A stretch of DNA of 64,000 bases from Kribbella albertanoniae. GTDB lineage: Bacteria; Actinomycetota; Actinomycetes; Propionibacteriales; Kribbellaceae. The stretch covers positions 62,001 through 126,000 of the forward strand of contig NZ_SMKA01000002.1 of NCBI RefSeq assembly GCF_004348455.1, in the 5' to 3' direction. Positions 40,824-48,540 of this stretch are shown here, in pieces. The stretch's first letter is position 1; each line of letters opens with the position of its first letter. The notes under the pieces are model-generated. The model did no database searches. It saw only the letters and a program-made list of their open reading frames with translations, and was not told the origin of the DNA. The position numbers were made by a program, and so were the translations under genes.

Positions 40824-42308
40824 CAGCGCGCGGAGCCGATGCCGGTCGATCTTCCCGTTCGCGGTGGTCGGGAAGCTGATCAGCCGCCGGACGGAGATCG
40901 GCACCAGGTACGGCGGTAGCAGCCGGCGGAGCTCGGTGAGCAGCGCGGCCGGGTCTCGCGAGTGGCCGGTGTAGAACCCGTGCAGCGCTCCGTTGCTCTC
41001 GACAACCACCGCGTTCTCGATGCCGGTCAGGCCGCGCAGCGTGCCTTCGATCTGGCCTGGTTCGACGCGGTGCCCGCGGACTTTCAGCTGGTCGTCCAAG
41101 CGGCCCAGGTGCACGAGCTCGCCGTTCTCCCAGCCGACGAGATCACCGGTCCGGTACCAGTCCTGAGCCGTCGGCGCCTGGGCGAGCCGCTCGATCCGGC
41201 CCGGTGTGATCCGCACGAAGCGGCCCTGGTTCTCGGTCGGTGTGAGGTAGCCGTCGAAACGTTGCGAGCCACGGATACACAGTTCGCCTCGTGCCGACGG
41301 TCCGGCGTCGCCGAGAACGGTCGCTTCGAGATGGGGATGCGGCTGTCCGATGGGCACGCTGTGGTTCGACGTCCGGGGCCAGCGGTCCCGGTCCGAGGGG
41401 AGCTGGTAGCCGGTGCACGTGATCGACGTCTCCGTCGGACCGTAGAGATTCTCGATGACCGAGCCGGGCGCCGCCGCGGCCCAGGTGCCGGCCTGCTGGA
41501 CGGTGAACTGCTCACCCGCGAACAGGCTCCAGCGCAGACCCGGCATACTGACCGGCCGCAAGGCGCCGAAGCGGTGGGCCAGCGAGATCACCGACGGGAC
41601 CGAGAACCAGTGCGTGATCGCTCGCCGCGACACGAACGTGTCCGGCGCCAGAATGTCGTCGCGGTCCGGTACCACGACGGTCGCGCCACCGGCCCAGGCG
41701 ACGAACATCGCGAAGACCGACGGATCGAAGGACAGCTCGAAGGTCTGCGCGAAGCGATCACCAGGCTGTACGTCGAATCGCCTGACACAGTAGGGGATGT
41801 ACTCCGTGAGGTGGCGATGCCGGATCGGGACGCCTTTGGGGCTTCCGGTCGAGCCGGACGTGAACAAGATGTAGGCGAGATCGTCGGGCTCGGGGGATCC
41901 GTTGGCGCGCTGCCGTCGGCCGGACCGGTGCAGGGTCAGGCCGCTCAAGACGAGCTTTGCGACTGATCGTGCGGGTGCGGGTTCCGGGCCGGCGTCGATG
42001 ACGGCATCGAGGTCGGCCAGCTCGGCCAGAGTTTCGACGTAGGCGGCCGGAGCGCCGGCCGACAGTGGAACGACGGCCGCGCCAAGGCGCTGCGCGGCCA
42101 GGTACCCCGCGTACGTGGCGATGGTGGGCCTGGCCACCAACCCGACACGTCGGGGTGCGACGGAGGCCAGGCCATCGGCGCCGACGGCCTTGACGATCTG
42201 CTGGAGCTGCGCGTACGTCAGCCGCTGCTCGCCGACCTCGAGCGCGACCAGGTCGGGAAACCGTTCGGCACTCGACCGGAACCAGTCGTAGAGAGTGGGC
42301 ATCGTCAT
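40818..42308 (-). CDS. Free-standing adenylation enzyme (AMP ligase, copy 1)
   Basis: A 496-aa ANL-superfamily enzyme with the NRPS adenylation look. Core motifs are YILFTSGSTGSPKGVPI (A3), NLYGPTETSI (A5), YRTGDLVGW (A7), LDDQLKVRGHRVEPGQIE (A8) and TTANGKIDRHRL with the catalytic Lys (A10). It should activate an amino acid and load it on one of the free carriers. The selectivity pocket around FELSFDPSVFAMF and SLFAGEQ could be decoded by a predictor; I do not assign a substrate. The ATG at 42308 overlaps the preceding stop (ATGA). Confidence 0.87.
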   Translation of the reverse strand: MTMPTLYDWFRSSAERFPDLVALEVGEQRLTYAQLQQIVKAVGADGLASVAPRRVGLVARPTIATYAGYLAAQRLGAAVVPLSAGAPAAYVETLAELADLDAVIDAGPEPAPARSVAKLVLSGLTLHRSGRRQRANGSPEPDDLAYILFTSGSTGSPKGVPIRHRHLTEYIPYCVRRFDVQPGDRFAQTFELSFDPSVFAMFVAWAGGATVVVPDRDDILAPDTFVSRRAITHWFSVPSVISLAHRFGALRPVSMPGLRWSLFAGEQFTVQQAGTWAAAAPGSVIENLYGPTETSITCTGYQLPSDRDRWPRTSNHSVPIGQPHPHLEATVLGDAGPSARGELCIRGSQRFDGYLTPTENQGRFVRITPGRIERLAQAPTAQDWYRTGDLVGWENGELVHLGRLDDQLKVRGHRVEPGQIEGTLRGLTGIENAVVVESNGALHGFYTGHSRDPAALLTELRRLLPPYLVPISVRRLISFPTTANGKIDRHRLRALA

Positions 42309-43255
42309 CGCCGTCCCCGGACATCCGCTTCGGTGCGCTCGAGTTGCTCGAAGAGTGTGCTGACCAGGTCGCAACGTGGCCTGCCGCGGCTGGCGGATTC
42401 GGCGGCGAACCGCAGTACCCGGGGCACGTTGTCCCAGCAGCGGATGGCCGCTGCCAAGGCTGCCTGGTTCGTGCCGGCGTCGTGGGCCGAGTACCAGCGA
42501 TAGGCGAAGCTCTTGTGGCTGGCGGCCGCCCAGAGGTCCTCCAGTAGTCCGGACTCCGCGCGGCAATCCGCCATGAGGTGGGCGCGCAGACACTGCAGGA
42601 CGTCCGTGGGGTGCAGGACCAGCTGACCGGTCGGCAGTATGGCGGGCTTGGCCGGTTGTTCGGAGGATCGGCGCAGCCAGAGTGGGCCGTCCGCCGGCGG
42701 AGTGACCGGTGCGCCGAAGGCGAACCTGATCCGCAGCCGGTGCTCCGGCAACCACGCCGAGAACGGACGAAGAGCGGCACGAAGGTCGCGGACCCGTACC
42801 TCGCCGCGGTAGGGGAGCTGGTGCCCGTGCGGAAGGAGCGCGGAGAACGAGTCGTTGACCTGCCAGCTGCGCGGACCGCAGGACTCGATCAGCAGCCAAT
42901 GCGGCGCAGGGGACCGGCCAGCGTGGACGGACCAAGGAAGTTCTGCGGCATCGACCGGGATGATTGCCCGGCCGTACGTCGCGACCTCGGCCGCTGCCAG
43001 TGCGGTCAGAGCTTCCGGATCGGCTGCTGCGGCGTATGCCAGGTGGCTGCCGTCCGGGAGCCGGTCCAGCGACGGACGGTGATGTGAGAACGCGAGTCGT
43101 CCCGGTACCAGATCCGTCACGAGAGTCAGCTCGATGGATCTGGCCAGCAACTCGTCCGCCGCCCATTCGACGGCGAGGTAGTCCCGGAGCGCCGACGTGA
43201 AACAGCTGAGCCCGGACACCGTGCTGGGCCGATCTGCTGCGGTGTCGCCGGTCAT
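42305..43255 (-). CDS. BtrH-like cysteine transferase, free-standing
   Basis: A 316-aa protein I cannot assign with certainty. The N-terminal half has the same spaced residues as the 37.4 kb transferase domain: Cys18 (GLSCFTSALRDYL), His119 (APHWLLIES) and Asp135 or Asn134 (WQVNDSFSAL). This suggests a cysteine peptidase-like fold acting as a carrier-to-amine acyltransferase. The C-terminal half is helical with a short WYSAHDAGTNQAAL segment. It is coupled by ATGA to both the acyl-CoA dehydrogenase gene and the ligase gene, so it works with carrier-bound intermediates. A function as editing thioesterase is an alternative. Confidence 0.45.
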   Translation of the reverse strand: MTGDTAADRPSTVSGLSCFTSALRDYLAVEWAADELLARSIELTLVTDLVPGRLAFSHHRPSLDRLPDGSHLAYAAAADPEALTALAAAEVATYGRAIIPVDAAELPWSVHAGRSPAPHWLLIESCGPRSWQVNDSFSALLPHGHQLPYRGEVRVRDLRAALRPFSAWLPEHRLRIRFAFGAPVTPPADGPLWLRRSSEQPAKPAILPTGQLVLHPTDVLQCLRAHLMADCRAESGLLEDLWAAASHKSFAYRWYSAHDAGTNQAALAAAIRCWDNVPRVLRFAAESASRGRPRCDLVSTLFEQLERTEADVRGRR

Positions 43256-44337
43256 CGCGCCACCAAGAGCTCGTCCGCGTTCTCGGCGATTCCCGCCAGG
43301 AGAGCGCCGGTCGCGCCGCCGGCGACGCCGAACATGGTCGACTGGGATCGGAGCAGGGCCGTTCCGTTGTCGTGGTACGCGTCGGCACCGCGCAGGTCGC
43401 AACACTCCGCGATGATCAGCTGCACCGCATCCGCGCAGGCCACCTTGAGCACCATGCCCGAGGTGCCTGGCGGCTGGGTGGGTTCCAGCCGCCGGAGCGC
43501 CTGAAGTCTGCGCAACTCGACGAGGCAACGGGCGAATCGCTGTCTGATCACCTGGTTGTCCCACAACGGCCCTGCGCCAGCCCTGCGGCGTACCAAGAAC
43601 CGATGGGTGTCGGCGAGGACCCGTCGGCACAGGGCGTGCGCCCAGATCGCGCCGACCAGGCGCTCGGTCTGCATCTGCCGAGCGAGCTCGGCCAGTCCGC
43701 GTCCCGACCGACCGACCAGCTGCTCTTCCGTGACCACTGCATCGAGGTCGACCCGGCCGAGGGCCGCTCCCGGGAACGTCTGGCGGGCAAGGGGGACGAT
43801 CTCGACGCCGGCCGATCTGGCCGGCAACAACACCCATCGGAAGCTGGAGAAGTGGACGGCCGGTCGATGGCGGCTCAGAACGAGCAGGTAATCGCACTGA
43901 CTCGCGTTGGTGATCCAGTCCTTGCTGCCGACGATTCGCAGCTCCGACTCGGTCGTGGTCAAACCGGTCACCGCACTGGCCAACGTCGATCCGGAAACCT
44001 CGGCATCGGTCGCCGCCACGGCGACCAGGCATCGGCCGGTCAGAACGCGCTGGAACACCTGCTGTGCAAGCGGACTGGCAGTCGCCTGCCGTTCCAGCAG
44101 CGGCAGAGCCAGTGCGAGGTGCACGCAGAACGCCAGCATCTGGCCCGTCGGCAGCTGTGCGTCGAGTTCGGCAAGGACGTCGTCCAGTACGGCCGATCCG
44201 GACATGCCTCCGTCGGACACCAGCGGCCGGAGTTCCTCGAGTATGCCGGCCTCGGCCAGGACACGCCAGAGCGACCGCAGATCGGGCGTGGCCGACGCGG
44301 CCAGGGCCTGCCTGACCCGGAGCGCGGTGTCAGACAA
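43252..44337 (-). CDS. Acyl-CoA dehydrogenase-like flavoprotein (copy 1)
   Basis: A 361-aa protein with the acyl-CoA dehydrogenase fold, diverged. The middle beta domain is visible (LVAVAATDAEVSGSTLASAV, RIVGSKDWITNASQCDYLLV), and the C-terminal helices include GRGLAELARQMQTERLVGA. It begins with a TTG codon at 44337, overlapping the preceding stop by 8 bp. Carrier-linked ACADs desaturate acyl- or aminoacyl-S-carrier substrates. The low conservation of the active-site helix leaves open that it is a non-catalytic partner of the second ACAD. It is coupled to the BtrH-like gene. Confidence 0.78.
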   Translation of the reverse strand: MSDTALRVRQALAASATPDLRSLWRVLAEAGILEELRPLVSDGGMSGSAVLDDVLAELDAQLPTGQMLAFCVHLALALPLLERQATASPLAQQVFQRVLTGRCLVAVAATDAEVSGSTLASAVTGLTTTESELRIVGSKDWITNASQCDYLLVLSRHRPAVHFSSFRWVLLPARSAGVEIVPLARQTFPGAALGRVDLDAVVTEEQLVGRSGRGLAELARQMQTERLVGAIWAHALCRRVLADTHRFLVRRRAGAGPLWDNQVIRQRFARCLVELRRLQALRRLEPTQPPGTSGMVLKVACADAVQLIIAECCDLRGADAYHDNGTALLRSQSTMFGVAGGATGALLAGIAENADELLVAR

Positions 44338-45484
44338 GATCCGACCTGGTGTCCATGAGGGCCAGCGAACCGTTGACCAAGCGCAGCCGGTCGTTGCCGA
44401 AATTCAGTGACGCCGAGCGCAGATCGCGGAACGACCGTTCGAGCCGGAGTGGCGAGTCCGGCAGGTAGCCGTGCCGCAGACCGGCCAGTTCGACCAGTTC
44501 GTGCACCACCTCGAAACAGCGCACCGCGGACTCGGTCTTCAGCGTGTTGACCAGGAGCTGGACCCCGGTTCGCGCTATGTCGGAGTCGGTCGCGATGGCC
44601 CGCGCCGTATGCCGGAGCAGCGCGTGCGTGACGTCCAGATTGGCCCTGCAGGTCGCGAGCCGGGTCTTCAGCAGATCCGAGCCCGGGTCGAAGCCGCGAC
44701 GTCCCGCGGGGCCGCGAATATGTCCGATGACCCGGCTGTACGCGCCGAGCGCCGTACCGAGCCAGGCCGCGGCCCACCCGAGATGTGCTACCGGAGCGAA
44801 GACGGTCGCGACGATGGAGCGGTAGTCCTGGTGGGAACTGACGATCTGCGTGGCCGGCACCGCTCCGGCCAGATGCATCGGCACGCTCTCGGTGGCTCGC
44901 ATACCCAGTGCGTCCCAGGTGCCGGTGACCTCGGCCGTCAGTTGATCCGCAGTCGCATAGACGAGGTCGACCTGGTTCGGTGAACCGTCCGGGCTGCGGA
45001 CGGTGATCAGGAAAGCGTCCGCATGGGAGCCGCCGGTCACGATCGGCGCCATCCGGTCCACGACCACCTGGCCGGCCACGAGACTCGTCGTCGAGCCCGA
45101 TACGAGGAGCTGCGCGCCCGTGGACGGCTCAGTGGTCACCGACGCCAGGTACAGCTCGCCTTCGGCCACCGCGGGCAGCACCTGGGCCCGCAGTCGCGGG
45201 CCGGCGCAACAGGCCAGCGTCCGGACCTGCTGGCAGTGCATCGCGAAGATCATCGCGACCGACAGATCGTGCCGACCGAGTTCGATGGTGATGTCGACCA
45301 GGTCGTCCAGCTCGCCGCCAGGCCCGCCGTACTCGGCCGGAACCAGCAGCCCCAGCAGCTTGGTCTCCCGCAGTTCGTGCAGTGCTTCCTTCGGGAAGAC
45401 GGCGTGCCGATCGTTGCCGGCGGCATGCACTTCCGCAACGGCCGTCACGGTGGCGACAGCGTCGCGGTAGCGTTCGGCGATCAC
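44330..45484 (-). CDS. Acyl-CoA dehydrogenase-like flavoprotein (copy 2)
   Basis: A 384-aa ACAD-family protein. The N-terminal helical domain contains LGLLVPAEYGGPGGELDDLV, the beta domain YLASVTTEPSTGAQLL and VTGGSHADAFLITV, and the C-terminal helices DYRSIVATVFAPVAHLGWAA and AVRCFEVVHELVELAG. The size is close to the L-prolyl-carrier dehydrogenases of pyrrole pathways (PltE/RedW). It starts with GTG at 45484, 4 bp after the carrier gene stop, so oxidation of a carrier-bound substrate is the simplest role. Together with copy 1 it may form a heterodimer. Confidence 0.82.
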   Translation of the reverse strand: MIAERYRDAVATVTAVAEVHAAGNDRHAVFPKEALHELRETKLLGLLVPAEYGGPGGELDDLVDITIELGRHDLSVAMIFAMHCQQVRTLACCAGPRLRAQVLPAVAEGELYLASVTTEPSTGAQLLVSGSTTSLVAGQVVVDRMAPIVTGGSHADAFLITVRSPDGSPNQVDLVYATADQLTAEVTGTWDALGMRATESVPMHLAGAVPATQIVSSHQDYRSIVATVFAPVAHLGWAAAWLGTALGAYSRVIGHIRGPAGRRGFDPGSDLLKTRLATCRANLDVTHALLRHTARAIATDSDIARTGVQLLVNTLKTESAVRCFEVVHELVELAGLRHGYLPDSPLRLERSFRDLRSASLNFGNDRLRLVNGSLALMDTRSDLV

Positions 45485-45488
45485 GGGC

Positions 45489-45752
45489 TCAGCCGTCCGT
45501 CGGCTGCGTGGCCTGGCGCCGGAGCCGGTCGACGGTCACCTGCAGCGAGCGTCCGGTGGCGAACGTATGGTCGGTCAGGAGTTCGTCCGGGATGACCACG
45601 TGGAACGTGTCCTCCAAGGCGAACAACAAGTCGATGGCTCGCATCGAGTCCAGGCCCAGATCGCGCAACGGCCGGTCCGGGTCCAGAGCCTCGCCGTCGA
45701 CGTACTTCAAGTGCTTTCGCAGTACGGCGTCGAGGTCGGCATGTAGCGTCAT
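45489..45752 (-). CDS. Free-standing acyl/peptidyl carrier protein (copy 2)
   Basis: An 87-aa carrier protein. The phosphopantetheine serine is Ser36 in DLGLDSMRAIDLLFALED, followed by the usual FHVVIPDELLTD helix-loop. It overlaps the PLP decarboxylase stop (ATGA) and is immediately followed by two ACAD genes. The order ligase, decarboxylase, carrier, ACADs suggests that an amino acid is loaded here, decarboxylated and then oxidised while tethered, as with glutamyl-carrier in butirosin or 3-methylaspartyl-carrier in vicenistatin biosynthesis. Confidence 0.88.
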   Translation of the reverse strand: MTLHADLDAVLRKHLKYVDGEALDPDRPLRDLGLDSMRAIDLLFALEDTFHVVIPDELLTDHTFATGRSLQVTVDRLRRQATQPTDG

Positions 45753-47017
45753 GTCACCTGACCTTCCTGATCGGCGATGGGGAACTGCTGGACGGTGCGT
45801 TCGACGACGAGCCGGCTGATGTCGATCAGCTCGGCTCCGTCGACCACGACCTCGTATGGCGCCGGATGGCCGAGGAAGGCGATCAGGCTGGCCGAGAGGC
45901 CGTAGGCGCCGACGTTGGGAATCCGGACCGTGTCGCCGGGACGGAGGGCCGGCAGCCTGGTGTGGGTCGCCCAGGTATCCAGTGGGCTGCAGAGCGGACC
46001 GGTGACCATCGCGTCGTCGAGGACGCCGTCGCGATCGTCGGCCAGTAGGTCGGGAACGAGCTGTGGGAGCCGGCGTAACCCGGACATACCGCCGAGATGG
46101 TTGATCCCCGACTCCAGTACGACGACGGGCCTCCCGGACGAGTACTTCACGTCGGCGACCTTGGTGAGCAACTGGCCCGCTGCTGCGACCAGGTGGCGTC
46201 CGGACTCGAAGAAGACCTGTGGCCGGCCACGTCTCCAGCCAGGGAACGTCTGGTCGAGCGTCGATGCCAGGTGGTCGGCCAGATCCGGATAGGCCGGACA
46301 GTCGCCGGCCCGCGCGTACGGCGCGCCGAAGCCGCCGCCGAGGTTGAGGATCCGCAGTGGACCGCCGAGCACATCGGACACCGCGCGTGCGGTGTCGATC
46401 GCCAACTGGAACTGCGCCAGCAACGCCGCCTCGGAAGCGAGGTTGCTGCCGAGATAGAGATGCAGTCCGGTCACTCCGGTCCGGAACCGCTCCGGCCTTC
46501 TGATCACCCATTCGGCATCTGCGCCGAACTGCGAGGTCTCGCCCGCCATGGCCAGACCTTGCCCGCTGAGGCCCTGGGTGGCGTTCAGTCTGAGCAGGCA
46601 GTCGACGTCGGGGCCCTGGACGGCACGTCCGACCTGAGCCAGAGCTGTCGGTGAATCCACGGAGAAGGTCCGCACTCCCGCGCGGACGGCGGAAGTCACG
46701 TCGTCGGTGCTCTTGCCCGGACCGGTGAAGAGGATGCGGTTCGGCGGTACGCCGGCCGCGATCGCGATCACGACTTCCCCGATCGAGCTGACCTCGGCCC
46801 AGCAGCCGAGCTCGGCCAGCGCGGCGACGAGGATCGGGTGCGGGTTGGCCTTCAGCGAATAGCAGAGCACGCTGGGATGCGGCAGCGTCGAGCTGAGCCG
46901 GCGATGGGAGCGGCGCACCTGCCGGAGGTCGTAGACGTAGGCGGGGGTGGGAAAGCGGGTGCCGTCGAGAGACGGCTCCGCCGCGGACCGCGCGGTCATC
47001 GTCCGGTCACGTGACAT
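45749..47017 (-). CDS. PLP-dependent (alanine racemase-fold) amino acid decarboxylase
   Basis: A 422-aa fold-type III decarboxylase of the diaminopimelate/ornithine and BtrK/VinO group. Lys56 in VLCYSLKANPHP should hold PLP. HLYLGSNL, ILNLGGGFGAPYARAG (phosphate-binding glycines) and the C-terminal VTGPLCSPLDTWATH and GDTVRIPNVGAYG with the catalytic Cys and Tyr regions are visible. In a carrier-protein operon the likely substrate is an aminoacyl thioester with a free alpha-amino acid end. Its start overlaps the ligase stop by 11 bp. Free lysine or ornithine remains possible. Confidence 0.88.
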   Translation of the reverse strand: MSRDRTMTARSAAEPSLDGTRFPTPAYVYDLRQVRRSHRRLSSTLPHPSVLCYSLKANPHPILVAALAELGCWAEVSSIGEVVIAIAAGVPPNRILFTGPGKSTDDVTSAVRAGVRTFSVDSPTALAQVGRAVQGPDVDCLLRLNATQGLSGQGLAMAGETSQFGADAEWVIRRPERFRTGVTGLHLYLGSNLASEAALLAQFQLAIDTARAVSDVLGGPLRILNLGGGFGAPYARAGDCPAYPDLADHLASTLDQTFPGWRRGRPQVFFESGRHLVAAAGQLLTKVADVKYSSGRPVVVLESGINHLGGMSGLRRLPQLVPDLLADDRDGVLDDAMVTGPLCSPLDTWATHTRLPALRPGDTVRIPNVGAYGLSASLIAFLGHPAPYEVVVDGAELIDISRLVVERTVQQFPIADQEGQVT

Positions 47018-48497
47018 GGCTTCGCACCAGAGTCACCAGAGCCGCGCGGGCGACCTTGCCGTGGGCCGTGAGCGGCAGTTCCGGCAGTACGAGGCACCGG
47101 TCGGGGATCTTCGGCGCCTCGAGGAAGTCCCGCATGCCTCGCAGCACTTCGGCAGCGGTGCATCGACCGGCGACGACCAGTACCGCGCCGTCGGAATCCT
47201 GCACCGGCGGGACCACCTCGGCAGCTTCCACGCCCGCGACGGCGAGCGCTGCCGCGACGACCTCGATCGCGCTCACGCGGAAGCCGTGTTCCTTGTACAG
47301 ATCGTCCCGGCGGCCGTGGAAGTACAGGAAGCCGTCTTCGTCGAGCCGACCGAAATCCCCGGTGTGGAGTTGCCGGAAGAGCCCGTCGACAACCCGGAAC
47401 CGTTCGGCGGTCGCGGCCGGTGCGTGCCAGTAGCCCGACATGACGTGCGGACCGCGGACGACGATCTCTCCGGTGACGCCGGCCGGTACCTGGTGGCCCG
47501 CCTCGTCGACGATGATCAACTCGGTCCCCGGTAGCGCGCAGCCGCACGATCCCGGACGGTCCAGATCGCCGTCCGGCGGCATGATCGCCGCGCGTTTGCA
47601 TTCGGTGAGTCCGTACATCACCTGGATGCGCAGTTGCGGCAGCCGCGTTCTGAGTGCCGCCAATGTCGGAGCCGGCAGCGCCGCTCCGGTGTTCGTGAGC
47701 AGGCGAAGGTCCGAGGGAACCTCGTCGGACCTGGCCAGCAGCATGGCGAGGTTCGCCGCCAGCGAAGGTACTGCCGGCAGCACGGTCGCACGCGTCTCGC
47801 GCAATCGGCGCAGGAGCGCAGGGCCGGCGGCAGTGGTCGGTGCGGAGGCCAGCTCCGCGCCCGCCGAAACGGCGAGCAGGAGCTGGTACAGGCCGTAGTC
47901 GAAGGAGAGTGGCAGCGCACAGAAGACGATGTCGTCGCGACGATACCGAAGCTGCGACTGGATGGAATGGGTGGCGAAGACCATCTGCTGATGTGTGCAG
48001 ACGACCGCGCGCGGCAGCGCCGTACTTCCCGAGGTGTAGATCATGCAGGCAGGATCGACCGCGATCGGTGGCTGCGGCGTACCTGTTCCGAGCGCGGCAT
48101 CGCCGAGTCGGTCGGGATCTGCGACCCGGATTCCCACTCTACGCGCGAGCTCCTGAAGACGCGGATCGCGAGTCACGACCAGCACGGGAGCGGCGTCGGC
48201 CAGGACGTGTTCGGCGAGCCGTGCCGGAATCTCCTCCTGGATGACGACGAAGACTGCTCCGATGCGCGACAACGCGAACAGCACTGGCGCTAGTTCGATC
48301 GCTTCGGCGAGGGCCAGGACCACGTGATCGCCGCGGCGCAGGCCGTCCGCTGCCAGACTTCGGGCGAGGCGGTCGCTGTGACCGCGCAGTTCCGCGTAGG
48401 TGATGACGCGACCGCCGCCGCTGACAGCGATCCGTTCTGGCGCCTGGTCCGCGGCCAGGTCCAGCAGTTCGTGGAGTAGGCACGGGTTCGCCGTCAT
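47007..48497 (-). CDS. AMP-dependent ligase (copy 2), carrier-loading
   Basis: A 496-aa ANL-family ligase. MIYTSGSTALPRAVVCTHQQ is the phosphate loop, but it departs from the usual TGxPK, having Ala-Leu and Arg. QVMYGLTEC, HTGDFGRLDEDGFLYFHGR, KEHGFRVSAIEV and the catalytic Lys in LTAHGKVARAAL are conserved. The wording resembles the ligases paired with PLP decarboxylases and carriers (exosortase-associated and BtrJ-functional analogues). It probably loads an amino acid on the 45.5 kb carrier. It heads a seven-gene overlapping operon beginning just after a SARP-type box. Confidence 0.86.
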   Translation of the reverse strand: MTANPCLLHELLDLAADQAPERIAVSGGGRVITYAELRGHSDRLARSLAADGLRRGDHVVLALAEAIELAPVLFALSRIGAVFVVIQEEIPARLAEHVLADAAPVLVVTRDPRLQELARRVGIRVADPDRLGDAALGTGTPQPPIAVDPACMIYTSGSTALPRAVVCTHQQMVFATHSIQSQLRYRRDDIVFCALPLSFDYGLYQLLLAVSAGAELASAPTTAAGPALLRRLRETRATVLPAVPSLAANLAMLLARSDEVPSDLRLLTNTGAALPAPTLAALRTRLPQLRIQVMYGLTECKRAAIMPPDGDLDRPGSCGCALPGTELIIVDEAGHQVPAGVTGEIVVRGPHVMSGYWHAPAATAERFRVVDGLFRQLHTGDFGRLDEDGFLYFHGRRDDLYKEHGFRVSAIEVVAAALAVAGVEAAEVVPPVQDSDGAVLVVAGRCTAAEVLRGMRDFLEAPKIPDRCLVLPELPLTAHGKVARAALVTLVRSHVT

Positions 48498-48521
48498 GTC
48501 TGGTGATTCTTCGGATTGCTC

Positions 48522-48540
48522 CTACAGGGGGTGTACAGGA
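48522..48540 (-). promoter_or_regulatory. SARP-type direct repeat before ligase/decarboxylase operon
   Basis: Minus-strand GTA triplets at 48534-48536 and 48523-48525 (TGTACACCCCCTGTAGGAG) are 11 bp apart, 25 bp before the ATG at 48497. It overlaps the last codons of the TrpB-like gene and is the rightmost box found. Confidence 0.62.
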
